The notes beneath the pieces are model-generated. The model searched no databases, had not been told where the DNA came from, and saw nothing but the letters and a program-made list of their open reading frames with translations. 64,000 nt of DNA, taken from Sphingopyxis sp. H050. GTDB lineage: Bacteria; Pseudomonadota; Alphaproteobacteria; Sphingomonadales; Sphingomonadaceae. The translations under genes and the position numbers were made by a program. Below, piece by piece: positions 17,961 through 26,094 of this stretch; position 1 is the stretch's first letter; the number at the start of each line of letters is the position of its first letter. The stretch covers positions 1 through 64,000 of the forward strand of contig NZ_LNRZ01000009.1 in the NCBI RefSeq assembly GCF_001468265.1, read 5' to 3'.

Positions 17961-19159
17961 TTGGCGGTCCGCTTGCAGGCATTCGTGTCGTTGACCTCAG
18001 CCGCGTCCTTGGCGGGCCATACTGCACGCAGGTTCTCGCCGACTACGGCGCCGAAGTCATAAAGATCGAGCCGCCGCAAGGTGACGAAACACGAGCGTGG
18101 GGCCCGCCCTTCAAGAACGGCGTCAGCGCATATTTTTCTGGCGCCAATCGCAACAAGCGCTCGATCTCAATCGATGTGGGCAAACCGGAAGGACGGGACA
18201 TCATATTGAAGCTGTTGGAAGAAGCAGACGTGCTAGTCCACAACTTCAAGAGTGGTGCGCTGGAGAAGTGGGGATTGGGCTACACCGAAGTGCTTGAAGG
18301 GCGCTTCCCGCGCCTTGTTATGTGCCATGTTACGGGCTTCGGTGCCGACGGCCCGTTAGGCGGATTCCCAGGATATGATGCAGTGGTTCAAGCAATGACT
18401 GGCTTGATGAGCATCAATGGCGACCCCCAACATGGACCAGTCCGGATGGGAACGCCTATCGTTGATATCGGAACAGGCCTCATCGCCTGCAACGCCATCC
18501 TTGCCGCCATAATCGAACGAGGCCGGTCAGGGCTTGGTCAACAGATCGAAGTTCCTCTATACGATTGTGCTATCAGCATGCTCCATCCGCAGGCGGCGAA
18601 TAGCTTGATGTCGGGCAACACACCCGTCGCGACTGGCAACGGTCATCCGAACATCGTACCCTATGACATGTTCGAGACGAGAACCGGAAATATCTATCTC
18701 GCGGTTGGCAACAATAGTCAGTTCGCAAAACTTTGCGCAGTGCTCGAACGCCCTGACATTGCCCGGGACGAGCGCTTCGTCGACAATGCGGACAGGATTG
18801 CACATCGAGAACAGCTTGGCGAAATCCTGGCACATTGCCTAACTCAATTCGAGGCGGAAGACCTCGAACGAACTCTCCTGATCGCCGGCGTGCCGGCAGG
18901 CGTCGTGCGCAACGTCAGCGACGCACTGGCGCATCCCCATACCATCCACCGCAATATGGTGATCGATGCGGAAGGCTATCGGGGCACGGGAATAGCTGCA
19001 AAGTTCGGCAGGACGCCAGGATCGGTCCACTCTGCACCGCCCGGCTTCGGGCAGCACAGCCGGCACATATTGCTTGAATCGGGATACAGTGAGGCCCAGA
19101 TTGCGGAACTGGAAAATCAGGCGATAGTGTTTTGTACCGAGGGAGCTGACGGCGACTAG
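17957..19159 (+). CDS. Class III CoA-transferase (CaiB/BaiF family)
   Basis: The 400-residue product opens with IRVVDLSRVLGGPYCTQVLADYGAEVIKIEPPQGDETR and has NKRSISIDVGKPEGRDI. The conserved block GFPGYDAVVQAMTGLMSINGD has its Asp near residue 141, at the place of the catalytic aspartate in formyl-CoA transferase. It moves CoA to a carboxylic acid. Its start overlaps the alcohol dehydrogenase stop, so translation is coupled. In the pathway model it activates the acid formed by the aldehyde dehydrogenase before acyl-CoA dehydrogenase acts. Confidence 0.9.
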   Translation: MIGGPLAGIRVVDLSRVLGGPYCTQVLADYGAEVIKIEPPQGDETRAWGPPFKNGVSAYFSGANRNKRSISIDVGKPEGRDIILKLLEEADVLVHNFKSGALEKWGLGYTEVLEGRFPRLVMCHVTGFGADGPLGGFPGYDAVVQAMTGLMSINGDPQHGPVRMGTPIVDIGTGLIACNAILAAIIERGRSGLGQQIEVPLYDCAISMLHPQAANSLMSGNTPVATGNGHPNIVPYDMFETRTGNIYLAVGNNSQFAKLCAVLERPDIARDERFVDNADRIAHREQLGEILAHCLTQFEAEDLERTLLIAGVPAGVVRNVSDALAHPHTIHRNMVIDAEGYRGTGIAAKFGRTPGSVHSAPPGFGQHSRHILLESGYSEAQIAELENQAIVFCTEGADGD

Positions 19160-19218
19160 AACAAAGGCCAGCTTGCGCGCCACAAATCAACGAGAGCGCC
19201 GAGTTGGGGGAGTGAGCG

Positions 19219-20097
19219 ATGACTGACCTAATTCCACCAGAAAACATCAAGGAATGGATTCCTGGGCGCAAGACGGTCGACAGCTCCGCGATGGGCTGGC
19301 GCGGCATTACCTTGATGGGGTATCGATATAGCGGCCTTGAAGTCGAAATCCCGCCTATGCGGGACTACATGATCGTGGTCTATCAAGAGGCGGACACTTT
19401 CATGCGCCGACGTTGCAGCGGCCCTTGGCAAGCCGAGAGACTTGGCCCCGGGGCCGTCTCGCTCCTTACGCGAGGCGCGCAATCAACATGGCAGTGGGAC
19501 GACGCTATCACCGTACAGCATATCTACCTTAGCCATGACGTCATCATCGATGCAGCAGCTCAAATCTTTGATCGGAATCTCGCGGCCATAGAGATTGATG
19601 ACCGCATCCGCAGCAATGATACTGTGATACCTTCATGTCTCGCGATGCTCGAGCGGGAATATCGGGGTGCTGGAGTTGGAGAAACCCTGCTGATTGACGC
19701 GCTACGAACGCAGCTCGCCGTTCACATAATCAGAAACTACGCCGATATTGAGATCAAGGAGGCCCATGGGGGAGCCTTGGGGTCGGGCCTCAGAAAGGCA
19801 GTATCCGAATATATCGAGGAAACATTGGCGGATGGTATCCACCTTGAGGATCTGGCGTCTACCGCGGGATTGAGTCCGTTTCACTTTTCTCGCAAGTTCA
19901 AATTGGAGTTCGGCGTGACGCCGCATGCCTTTGTGGTTCAGCGTCGAATTGAACGAGCGAAGTCATTGCTACTCTTGAGAAACATCCCACTGAAAGTGGT
20001 GGCAGCCGATTGCGGCTTTTCCGACCAAAGCCATCTCAACAGAACGTTCCGCAAAGCGCTGGGTGTAACCCCGGCCGAATACCGCCGCTGCATTTAA
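19219..20097 (+). CDS. AraC-family transcriptional regulator
   Basis: The 292-residue product has an N-terminal cupin-like sensing region and two C-terminal HTH units: HLEDLASTAGLSPFHFSRKFKLEFGVTPHAFVVQRRIERAK and PLKVVAADCGFSDQSHLNRTFRKALGVTPAEYRR (given as halves; about residues 195-290). The ATG follows GGGGGAG. Fifty-nine bases separate it from the CoA-transferase gene. An AraC activator also controls the analogous cyclohexanol (chn) gene cluster in Acinetobacter, which makes pathway control by this protein plausible. Confidence 0.87.
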   Translation: MTDLIPPENIKEWIPGRKTVDSSAMGWRGITLMGYRYSGLEVEIPPMRDYMIVVYQEADTFMRRRCSGPWQAERLGPGAVSLLTRGAQSTWQWDDAITVQHIYLSHDVIIDAAAQIFDRNLAAIEIDDRIRSNDTVIPSCLAMLEREYRGAGVGETLLIDALRTQLAVHIIRNYADIEIKEAHGGALGSGLRKAVSEYIEETLADGIHLEDLASTAGLSPFHFSRKFKLEFGVTPHAFVVQRRIERAKSLLLLRNIPLKVVAADCGFSDQSHLNRTFRKALGVTPAEYRRCI

Positions 20098-20460
20098 TGA
20101 CTGCAACTTGATCGGCCGAGCGGAAGGAAGCTGTTCGCTAGGTTCGCCACAACGCTCTCGGTGAGCAGGCGATGCCGGCGACCCGCCTGTTCAACAACAT
20201 GCTCTGAACGACCGGGATCGGCCTGCGTTCGACCGCGTACAAACGGAGCTGGGAGTTGCTCAAATTGAGGAACGTTGGCCGACGTTGGGCCGCCTGGTCG
20301 ATCAGTCCCTGAACACCTTGAACGTTTGAAGCTCACCCCCGTACCGCGCCATCCGCAGCCTTTAACCTGCCGATCCGGCTTCGCACATGCACCGCTGCAT
20401 TCAAGCGGAAATCTCTCCTGAAGGCGCATCGACGGCAGACCCCGTCATCCGTGCGCAATT
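20098..20460. other. Intergenic region between catabolic blocks
   Basis: No gene is supported. One plus-strand frame contains a short protein-like stretch (DRDRPAFDRVQTELG, then RWPTLGRLVDQSL) ending in a stop near 20325, which could be a remnant of a lost gene. The 111-codon minus-strand frame has no recognisable content. GC content rises on the right of this gap, so it may be a joint between DNA of different origin. Confidence 0.35.
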
Positions 20461-20501
20461 TAATTGACATGCGTTGATTAATGATCAACACATGTCAATT
20501 A
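20461..20501. promoter_or_regulatory. Long dyad operator upstream of a TetR gene
   Basis: Two 18-base arms, TAATTGACATGCGTTGAT and ATCAACACATGTCAATTA, face each other across five bases (TAATG) with only one mismatch. The dyad contains a TTGACA-like -35 hexamer. It lies 27 bases before the TetR start, as expected for autorepression of the TetR-hydrolase-reductase operon. It is longer than a single TetR dimer site and could take two dimers. Confidence 0.65.
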
Positions 20502-20528
20502 TGAGATTGAGGAAAGCGATGGCACGAT

Positions 20529-21200
20529 ATGGTCAGTCATAGCGCAGCGGCGCCTTCCCGGCGCGCTCAACGGCGCGTAGAGCAGCCGCGCAGCGGGGAT
20601 GAGCGGGAGCGCGCGATTCTGGCCGCAGCAAAGGTGGCGCTGAAAGCGCGGACTTTCGATACGATGTCCATCGCGGAGCTGGTAGCCAGCGCCCAGGTTT
20701 CCCGGCCGAGCTTCTATTTCTACTTTGCTTCCAAGGATGCGTTGCTGGCGACATTAATCGAAGAAGTACTGGAAGAAATCCGGTCGAACCTGGAACTGGC
20801 CAATGCCCGCGAGGGTGCCGATATGCGCGCACGGGTACAAGAGGGGGTCGGACATGTCGTCGTGGCTTGGTTGTCCCACCCCGAGATACTCTGTGCCGCG
20901 GTCGAACTCAGCTCTCGTCTGCCCGTTGTGGAGGACATGTGGCGTCGTGCCGTTATTGGTAGTGTGGAACTGTTCCTCCACCGCCTTGATCTGGAACAGA
21001 TATCCCGGGACCCCGAGACGCTACGTCGGCAGGCCCATCTGCTCGCCTGGGGACAGGAACGCAATCTCTACAACTTGGCGAAATCCGGCGGTGACGCCGC
21101 AGCATTCGAGGCACTGGCGGTCGACCTGACCGAGATGTGGCATTCCGCATTGCTCGTCCCAGCCACTTTTTCGCTGCAAGCAGAAGGATCAAAACGATGA
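20529..21200 (+). CDS. TetR-family transcriptional regulator
   Basis: The 223-residue product has a TetR HTH at about residues 25-75 (ILAAAKVALKARTFDTMSIAELVASAQVSRPSFYFYFASKDALLATLIEEVL read as contiguous helices). The C-terminal ligand domain ends with LLAWGQERNLYNLAKSGG, similar to EthR-type regulators. GAGGAAAG lies 13 bases before the ATG. It is the first gene of a coupled operon; its stop overlaps the next start (ATGA). The large dyad upstream is its likely operator. Confidence 0.88.
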   Translation: MVSHSAAAPSRRAQRRVEQPRSGDERERAILAAAKVALKARTFDTMSIAELVASAQVSRPSFYFYFASKDALLATLIEEVLEEIRSNLELANAREGADMRARVQEGVGHVVVAWLSHPEILCAAVELSSRLPVVEDMWRRAVIGSVELFLHRLDLEQISRDPETLRRQAHLLAWGQERNLYNLAKSGGDAAAFEALAVDLTEMWHSALLVPATFSLQAEGSKR

Positions 21201-22120
21201 CGGCAACTGCGCGCATCGACGTCGATTTTTACGTACGCGGCGTAAAATGCGCTGCCTGGCTCTACCTTCCCGACAATTTTGCCGGGGGGCCCGTTCCCGC
21301 GGTAGTCCTCGGGCATGGTCTCGGCGGTGTGCGCTCGTGGCGTCTCGACAATTTTGCCCGAGCCTTTTGTGCGGCCGGCTATGGTTGCCTCGTGTTCGAC
21401 TACCGGGGTTTCGGCGACAGCGATGGCTCGCCGCGGCAGGTCGTTGATCCGGAACAATTGCTCGAGGACTGGCGCGCGGCTATCGTCTATGCCCGCTCCC
21501 GCCCCGAATTCGATCCGGACCGCATCGTCCTGTTCGGCACCTCTTTCGGCGGCGGCCACGTAACCCGCTTGGGCTCCGAAGATGCGAGAATTGCGGCCAT
21601 CATCGCCCAATGCCCTTTTCTGGATGGGGTGGCCTCATCGCGTCTGACGGATCCGGTTCGCGGCCTCCGACTTCTCGGGCCGGCGATACGCGATGTGATC
21701 GCGCGCCGACGCGGCGCGGCGCCGGTTCTCGTCGACATCGGCGGGCCACGCGGCAGTAAGTCTCTGGTGCTGGCGGATCAGGCCGACTTCAACGCCATGA
21801 TCCCCGAGGGTGTTCAGAGCGAGACCCAAGTTGCGGCGCGTATCCTGTTTTCCATCATCGGGTATCGGCCTGGATTGTCGACACCGGATATAAGCTGCCC
21901 GGCCCTGTTCATTCTGTGCGAGGGTGACCGGCTGATCCCCGTTAAGTCTTCACTGAGCCATGTACGGCGGGCGCCTCGCGGCGATATTCAGGTCGTGCCG
22001 TACGGGCACTTCGACATTTATGATGGAGCGCCGTTCCGCGACGTGCTCGCCAGAGAGCTGGATTTCCTGGCCCGGCATGTGCCCACGGCCTCATCTACGT
22101 CGACCGGGCAATCGCAATGA
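21197..22120 (+). CDS. Alpha/beta hydrolase
   Basis: The 307-residue product has a GHGLGG oxyanion region, YRGFGDSDGSPRQ, the nucleophile elbow FGTSFGGGHV, an acid residue near CEGDRLIPV and a catalytic histidine in VPYGHFDIYDG. This is the layout of DUF1749/dienelactone-hydrolase-like acyl hydrolases. The ATG overlapping the TetR stop was chosen over an in-frame start inside the TetR gene. It is coupled to the next gene by ATGA. Substrate unknown; an ester or thioester of the lipid-modifying block is likely. Confidence 0.82.
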   Translation: MTATARIDVDFYVRGVKCAAWLYLPDNFAGGPVPAVVLGHGLGGVRSWRLDNFARAFCAAGYGCLVFDYRGFGDSDGSPRQVVDPEQLLEDWRAAIVYARSRPEFDPDRIVLFGTSFGGGHVTRLGSEDARIAAIIAQCPFLDGVASSRLTDPVRGLRLLGPAIRDVIARRRGAAPVLVDIGGPRGSKSLVLADQADFNAMIPEGVQSETQVAARILFSIIGYRPGLSTPDISCPALFILCEGDRLIPVKSSLSHVRRAPRGDIQVVPYGHFDIYDGAPFRDVLARELDFLARHVPTASSTSTGQSQ

Positions 22121-23256
22121 GCGGACCAGCGCGGATCGTCGTTTTCGGTGCAACCGGCTACACAGGAACATTGGTGGCGCGCGCGCTCGTCGAACGCGGC
22201 GCACGGCCGGTTCTGGCGGGACGGTCCCGCGACAAGCTGGCGCGGCTGGCCGATGCCCTGGGCGGGCTCGAAACGCACATCGCCGATGTCGCGCACCCCG
22301 CTTCAATCCGCGCCGCCATCGGGCATGGCGACGTCCTCATTTCGACGGTCGGCCCCTTTCTGCAATGGGGGAATGCGGCGGTGGAGGCAGCCATCGACGC
22401 CGGAGCAAACTACCTCGATTCCACCGGCGAGCCCGCCTTCATCCGCAAGGTGTTCGAGCATTATGGACCACAGGCGCGCCTGCGGTCATCAGCGCTGATG
22501 ACCGCTTACGGTTTCGACTGGGTGCCGGGCAATCTCGCCGCCACCTTGGCCCTCACCCGTGCCGGCACTGCCGCAACCCGCGTTGAAATTGCCTATCTGC
22601 TCAACGGCACCAGCGCGGAGAGCGGCGGCGCGGAGGCGAGCGCGGCCGCCGCGATCATCGCGCCATCATTTGCCTTTCGCCAAGGTCGTCTGGTCACCGA
22701 GCGGACAGCTGCCCGCGCTCGGCGCGTCGCGGACGCCTCCGGTAAATCTCGTTGGATACTTAGCGCGGGCGGCACGGAACACCTCACATTGCCGGAGCAA
22801 TTCCCCCATCTGCGCGATATCGAGGTTGGTCTGGGCCTCTATGGTGCTTCATCGGCAGTGGTTCCCTATGTCTCGGCAGTGCTCAACGCCGGCATGCGCA
22901 TTCCCGCCGTGGCGGGTGGCATTCGCCGTGCAATGGCGCGCAAAGCGAACGGATCTTCGGGCGGGCCCAGCGACGAGGCGCGTGCCGCAGGATCAACCAG
23001 CGTGATTGCACGGGCATGGTCCGACAAGGATGAACTCTTACAAACAACCATCCTCACGGGAGTAGATGGTTTCAGCTTCACCGCGAACTTTCTAGCTTGG
23101 GCTTCGATCCAGGCCGCCGGGGGGATTATCGGAACGGGAGCCCTGGGACCGGTGCAAGCTTTCGGGGTCGACGCGCTGGAAGAAGGCGTGCGCCAGAGTG
23201 GCATCACTAGAGCGGATCGCCGATCGGATCAGTCGCTGATTGCGAGCGCGATATGA
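22117..23256 (+). CDS. Saccharopine dehydrogenase-like (trans-enoyl reductase type) oxidoreductase
   Basis: The 379-residue product starts with a Rossmann motif IVVFGATGYTGTLVARALVERG, followed by LAGRSRDKLARLADALGG, DVLISTVGPFLQWGNAAVEAAIDAGANYLDSTGE and SALMTAYGFDWVPGNLAATLAL. These blocks are shared with mycobacterial trans-acting enoyl reductase and with saccharopine dehydrogenase-like proteins. It is translationally coupled to the hydrolase before it. Its real reaction is unknown; the family is often misnamed, so I make no lysine-pathway claim. Confidence 0.8.
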   Translation: MSGPARIVVFGATGYTGTLVARALVERGARPVLAGRSRDKLARLADALGGLETHIADVAHPASIRAAIGHGDVLISTVGPFLQWGNAAVEAAIDAGANYLDSTGEPAFIRKVFEHYGPQARLRSSALMTAYGFDWVPGNLAATLALTRAGTAATRVEIAYLLNGTSAESGGAEASAAAAIIAPSFAFRQGRLVTERTAARARRVADASGKSRWILSAGGTEHLTLPEQFPHLRDIEVGLGLYGASSAVVPYVSAVLNAGMRIPAVAGGIRRAMARKANGSSGGPSDEARAAGSTSVIARAWSDKDELLQTTILTGVDGFSFTANFLAWASIQAAGGIIGTGALGPVQAFGVDALEEGVRQSGITRADRRSDQSLIASAI

Positions 23257-23310
23257 TGAGTCCTGTTCTGACGCGCCGATCTGCTGTGGTACTCAGCTGA
23301 AGGATATCAC

Positions 23311-23505
23311 ATGCGTGTCGTCGGTTTCTTATTCGGCCTCGGACCGATCCTGTTCGGGGTCGGTTTTCTGGCGCCCGTCATCGCTGCTGCGATCACCGCG
23401 AGCGGTCTCGATGCACCGGCCGGCCTCAGCGCCGTCCAGTTCGGGCTTCTTACCGGCATCATATTGGGGGTGATCGCGCGTCAGCGGAGGACATGGCTAT
23501 GGTGA
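23311..23505 (+). CDS. Small two-helix membrane protein
   Basis: The 64-residue product has hydrophobic segments at about 4-30 and 40-58, with a basic tail RQRRTW. GAAGGA lies eight bases before the ATG. It overlaps the desaturase gene start by 13 bases, so it belongs to the same operon. Similar small proteins are found next to membrane desaturases, but I do not recognise a named family. Confidence 0.6.
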   Translation: MRVVGFLFGLGPILFGVGFLAPVIAAAITASGLDAPAGLSAVQFGLLTGIILGVIARQRRTWLW

Positions 23506-24356
23506 CGGAAACAAATACACCGGGCCTGAGGGCTCGCGAAAAGGCGATCGCCGAACAATTCATCGGCGGTTTTCCCTGGATCATGGTGATCTGGCCCCTA
23601 GTCAACACGAGCCTGTGGCTCGCGTTGTGGCCGCTGGTCATGACGGGCGCCCTGCCCCTATGGGCGGGATTTCTGATCGCAACGGTCAACATGACCGCCG
23701 CCTATCTGCCATCGCACGAAGCCCAGCATCACATCATCGTGCCGGAAGGATCGCGCTGGCACTGGTTCAACGAGTTTATCGGTTGGTACGCGCTGATTCC
23801 CATGTTCGCCCCCCTTACCGTCCTCCGGGTGACCCATTTCGAACATCATCGGCACACGAACGACCCGCTGCTCGATCCTGACATTCCGATGGCCGCAAAC
23901 AGCGCCTGGGCCGCAATCGGCAGAGCGCTTGTAAAAGGGCAGCCACGCCACGATCGCTACGGCATGACATTGCAAAGGCTCGGGACATCTGGCGCCAAGA
24001 CAGCCTCGCTTCACGCAATGCTTGCGAAGGCCGTGCAATATTCGATGCTCGCCGCGTTGGCATGGAGCGGACATGCGCTTGAGGCGCTGCTGCTTTGGTG
24101 GCTGCCGCTGAAAATCGGCTTGGTCTATATCAACTTCTACCTCAGCTGGGCGCCGCATCGGCCGATGACTGGTCGCGGCCGGTACAAGGACACGCGTGCC
24201 TTCAGCAGCTTCTTTGGCAATATCGGCTCATCGGGCATGCAATATCACATCATTCACCACCTCTATCCGACGATTCCGCTCAATCGGCATCCGGCCGCCT
24301 TTCGCGCGCTTCGCCCGATATTGGAGGAGCGCGGCTGCGATCTAGGCGGATTGTAA
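23493..24356 (+). CDS. Fatty acid desaturase-like membrane di-iron enzyme
   Basis: The 287-residue membrane protein has the three histidine boxes of the desaturase/hydroxylase superfamily: SHEAQHH (about 74-80), HFEHHRH (115-121) and QYHIIHHLYP (about 251-260). Hydrophobic stretches surround them at about 28-72 and 98-112, plus a pair near 180-215. Family members desaturate or hydroxylate acyl chains or carotenoids. It ends a five-gene coupled run (TetR, hydrolase, reductase, small membrane protein, desaturase), so an acyl or lipid substrate is likely. Confidence 0.82.
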   Translation: MAMVTETNTPGLRAREKAIAEQFIGGFPWIMVIWPLVNTSLWLALWPLVMTGALPLWAGFLIATVNMTAAYLPSHEAQHHIIVPEGSRWHWFNEFIGWYALIPMFAPLTVLRVTHFEHHRHTNDPLLDPDIPMAANSAWAAIGRALVKGQPRHDRYGMTLQRLGTSGAKTASLHAMLAKAVQYSMLAALAWSGHALEALLLWWLPLKIGLVYINFYLSWAPHRPMTGRGRYKDTRAFSSFFGNIGSSGMQYHIIHHLYPTIPLNRHPAAFRALRPILEERGCDLGGL

Positions 24357-24455
24357 CTTCCTTCGCTTGCGTGACCCGTCGCCTTGTCGCACTCGTCACC
24401 GACCGCACCTGCTCATCGGCATTGCGCACGTTCTTCGCACGACGCGGAGCGCAAC

Positions 24456-25091
24456 CTAACCGCGAAGGTCGGCCGCTTGCAACGGGGGGAAGCCCTTCAC
24501 ATCCTGGCGTGCGACCCAAGCTGCCATTTGTCGGATGGTTCGATCGTCAACAGACGTCCCGAGAATGAGGATGCGGTAAAGAAGTGGCGCGGCTGCCAGC
24601 TCAAGAATCACGCGCGGCGAAACATCCTTGGGAAGTTCACCCCGCATAACTGCACGCGTGACGATTTCACCGCTGTCCGCAAAACGCTGCTCCCAGAATG
24701 CGGATTTGACGCGCGCGGCCTCTGGATCGACCCTTGAGGACAAAAAGAAGAAAATGCTGCGGATAGCGGGATCGGCCAATATGCTGGCGATACCCTTTAA
24801 CATCTGTTCCAAGTCGGTTTGGAAACAACCTGTATTGGGCGTTGGCACCCTCACCCGCATCTCTTCGAGCATGAGCGCCAGGAGAAGCGCGGCCTTCGTA
24901 GGCCATCGGCGGTATATCGTCGTCCGGTTGACGCCCGCGCGCAACGCGATCTCCGGAATCTCGACGCCGTTCAGTCCACGCTCTGCCAGCAAATCGAACA
25001 AAGCCTGGCGGACCGCCGTTACCACTTTTGTCGAGCGGCCCCCCGGTCGTCTACGCGGCCCTCCTGTCTTTGCCTCACTCGACGCTCTCAT
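24456..25091 (-). CDS. TetR-family transcriptional regulator
   Basis: The 211-residue product has the HTH at about residues 22-70: VRQALFDLLAERGLNGVEIPEIALRAGVNRTTIYRRWPTKAALLLALM in sequence. A C-terminal TetR_C-like ligand domain follows. The start ATG lies 24 bases from a perfect 14-base palindrome shared with the divergent 242-residue hypothetical gene. It converges with the desaturase gene. The N-terminal run of basic residues (GGPRRRPGGRSTK) probably helps DNA contact. Confidence 0.87.
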   Translation of the reverse strand: MRASSEAKTGGPRRRPGGRSTKVVTAVRQALFDLLAERGLNGVEIPEIALRAGVNRTTIYRRWPTKAALLLALMLEEMRVRVPTPNTGCFQTDLEQMLKGIASILADPAIRSIFFFLSSRVDPEAARVKSAFWEQRFADSGEIVTRAVMRGELPKDVSPRVILELAAAPLLYRILILGTSVDDRTIRQMAAWVARQDVKGFPPLQAADLRG

Positions 25092-25114
25092 ATTGGTTGC
25101 CTCTCGGACCTAAT

Positions 25115-25128
25115 GCAACTATAGTTGC
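25115..25128. promoter_or_regulatory. Perfect palindromic operator between divergent TetR and hypothetical gene
   Basis: GCAACTATAGTTGC is a perfect 14-base palindrome midway between the TetR start and the 242-residue gene start. A TATAAC at 25132-25137 could be a -10 element for the rightward gene. The position suggests that TetR represses both itself and the neighbour. Confidence 0.55.
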
Positions 25129-25161
25129 TTTTATAACATTGACAGAGGGACTGGCAAGCCA

Positions 25162-25890
25162 ATGACGATCGATCTTGAAGTCTTCATCAACGGCGAGGCC
25201 GTATCACAGGATGCAGTCTCGAGGTGGGAGCAAAATAGCGCTCGCAGGGCGCTCCGCAGACTGGGCCTCCGGGCCAATCATATGGATCTTGCAGAGCTTC
25301 GTGCAGAGCTGCGCGCCCGCAAGCTGAAGCTAGGGCATTCCGGCATCCGCAAGCTGCTTCGGCGCGAGCTTGCAGTCTCGGATAAATATGCACGGCTTGT
25401 CGCGTGGCTGTCGCGCGGCGGTCGCAGATATAGCGTGATTGAGATTGTGTCGCCTGAAGGGTCCGCGGCGGCGTTCGCTAATTGGTTTGAGGAACTCGCA
25501 CATCGGAACCGTGAAGATGTCATGGTTGCGGCGGCACCCGAGCATTACCTCATTGCCACCGACGACGCGGGCCGGCAGGAAGTTATCGAGACGAACGGGG
25601 GATCGCCAATGGCTGCTCGTTTCTTGATCGATTACGCCGATCTTTCCACTCTGCGCTCGACACGCGACACCGATTACACAGCACAGGTCGCGGGTGTGGC
25701 GCGATCACCGAATGGCACGGCGATAGGGGGCGTTCGTCACCAGTTCCGCGACGAAGGAAGCGGCTTCCGCGCAAAGCTGACGGTTGAATTTCCTACCCTC
25801 ATCCTGCCGTCGGTCGTGAGTGGACATAGATGGCATCTCGCGTGTGAATTCTCGAACTGGATCAGAACTGCTGTTGCCGAACTTCGCTAA
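25162..25890 (+). CDS. Conserved-looking hypothetical protein under TetR control
   Basis: The 242-residue soluble protein is not one I recognise. Residues 1-80 are rich in Arg and Leu and helical (SARRALRRLGLRANHMDLAELRAELRARKLKLG). The rest looks alpha/beta, with FANWFEELAHRNREDVMVAA and a C-terminal TVEFPTLILPSVVSGHRWHLACEFSNWI. It has no signal peptide or membrane segment. It is divergent from a TetR gene with a shared palindrome and sits downstream of the P450 gene tail to tail. A lipid- or hydrocarbon-related role is only suggested by context. Confidence 0.55.
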   Translation: MTIDLEVFINGEAVSQDAVSRWEQNSARRALRRLGLRANHMDLAELRAELRARKLKLGHSGIRKLLRRELAVSDKYARLVAWLSRGGRRYSVIEIVSPEGSAAAFANWFEELAHRNREDVMVAAAPEHYLIATDDAGRQEVIETNGGSPMAARFLIDYADLSTLRSTRDTDYTAQVAGVARSPNGTAIGGVRHQFRDEGSGFRAKLTVEFPTLILPSVVSGHRWHLACEFSNWIRTAVAELR

Positions 25891-26094
25891 GACCATGCGG
25901 GCGATTGCGTTCGCGGGTCGCGCGTGTTGACGTTGCAGACAGCGCACGCAGCGCGTTTCCTCAATGGCTTAGACCTGCATCGAGACGCCCGGCGCGCTGG
26001 CCTGCGGGCTTCGAAGACGGCCGGAGATCTGCTCAGATTTATAGTCGACCTCTAAAGGGCGCGGATGCGATTTCGGACCTGCCAGACTCCCACT

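Noticed and set aside
20094-20429. 111-codon minus-strand frame in the gap between catabolic blocks
   Set aside because: No start signal, motif or sensible composition; left as intergenic.
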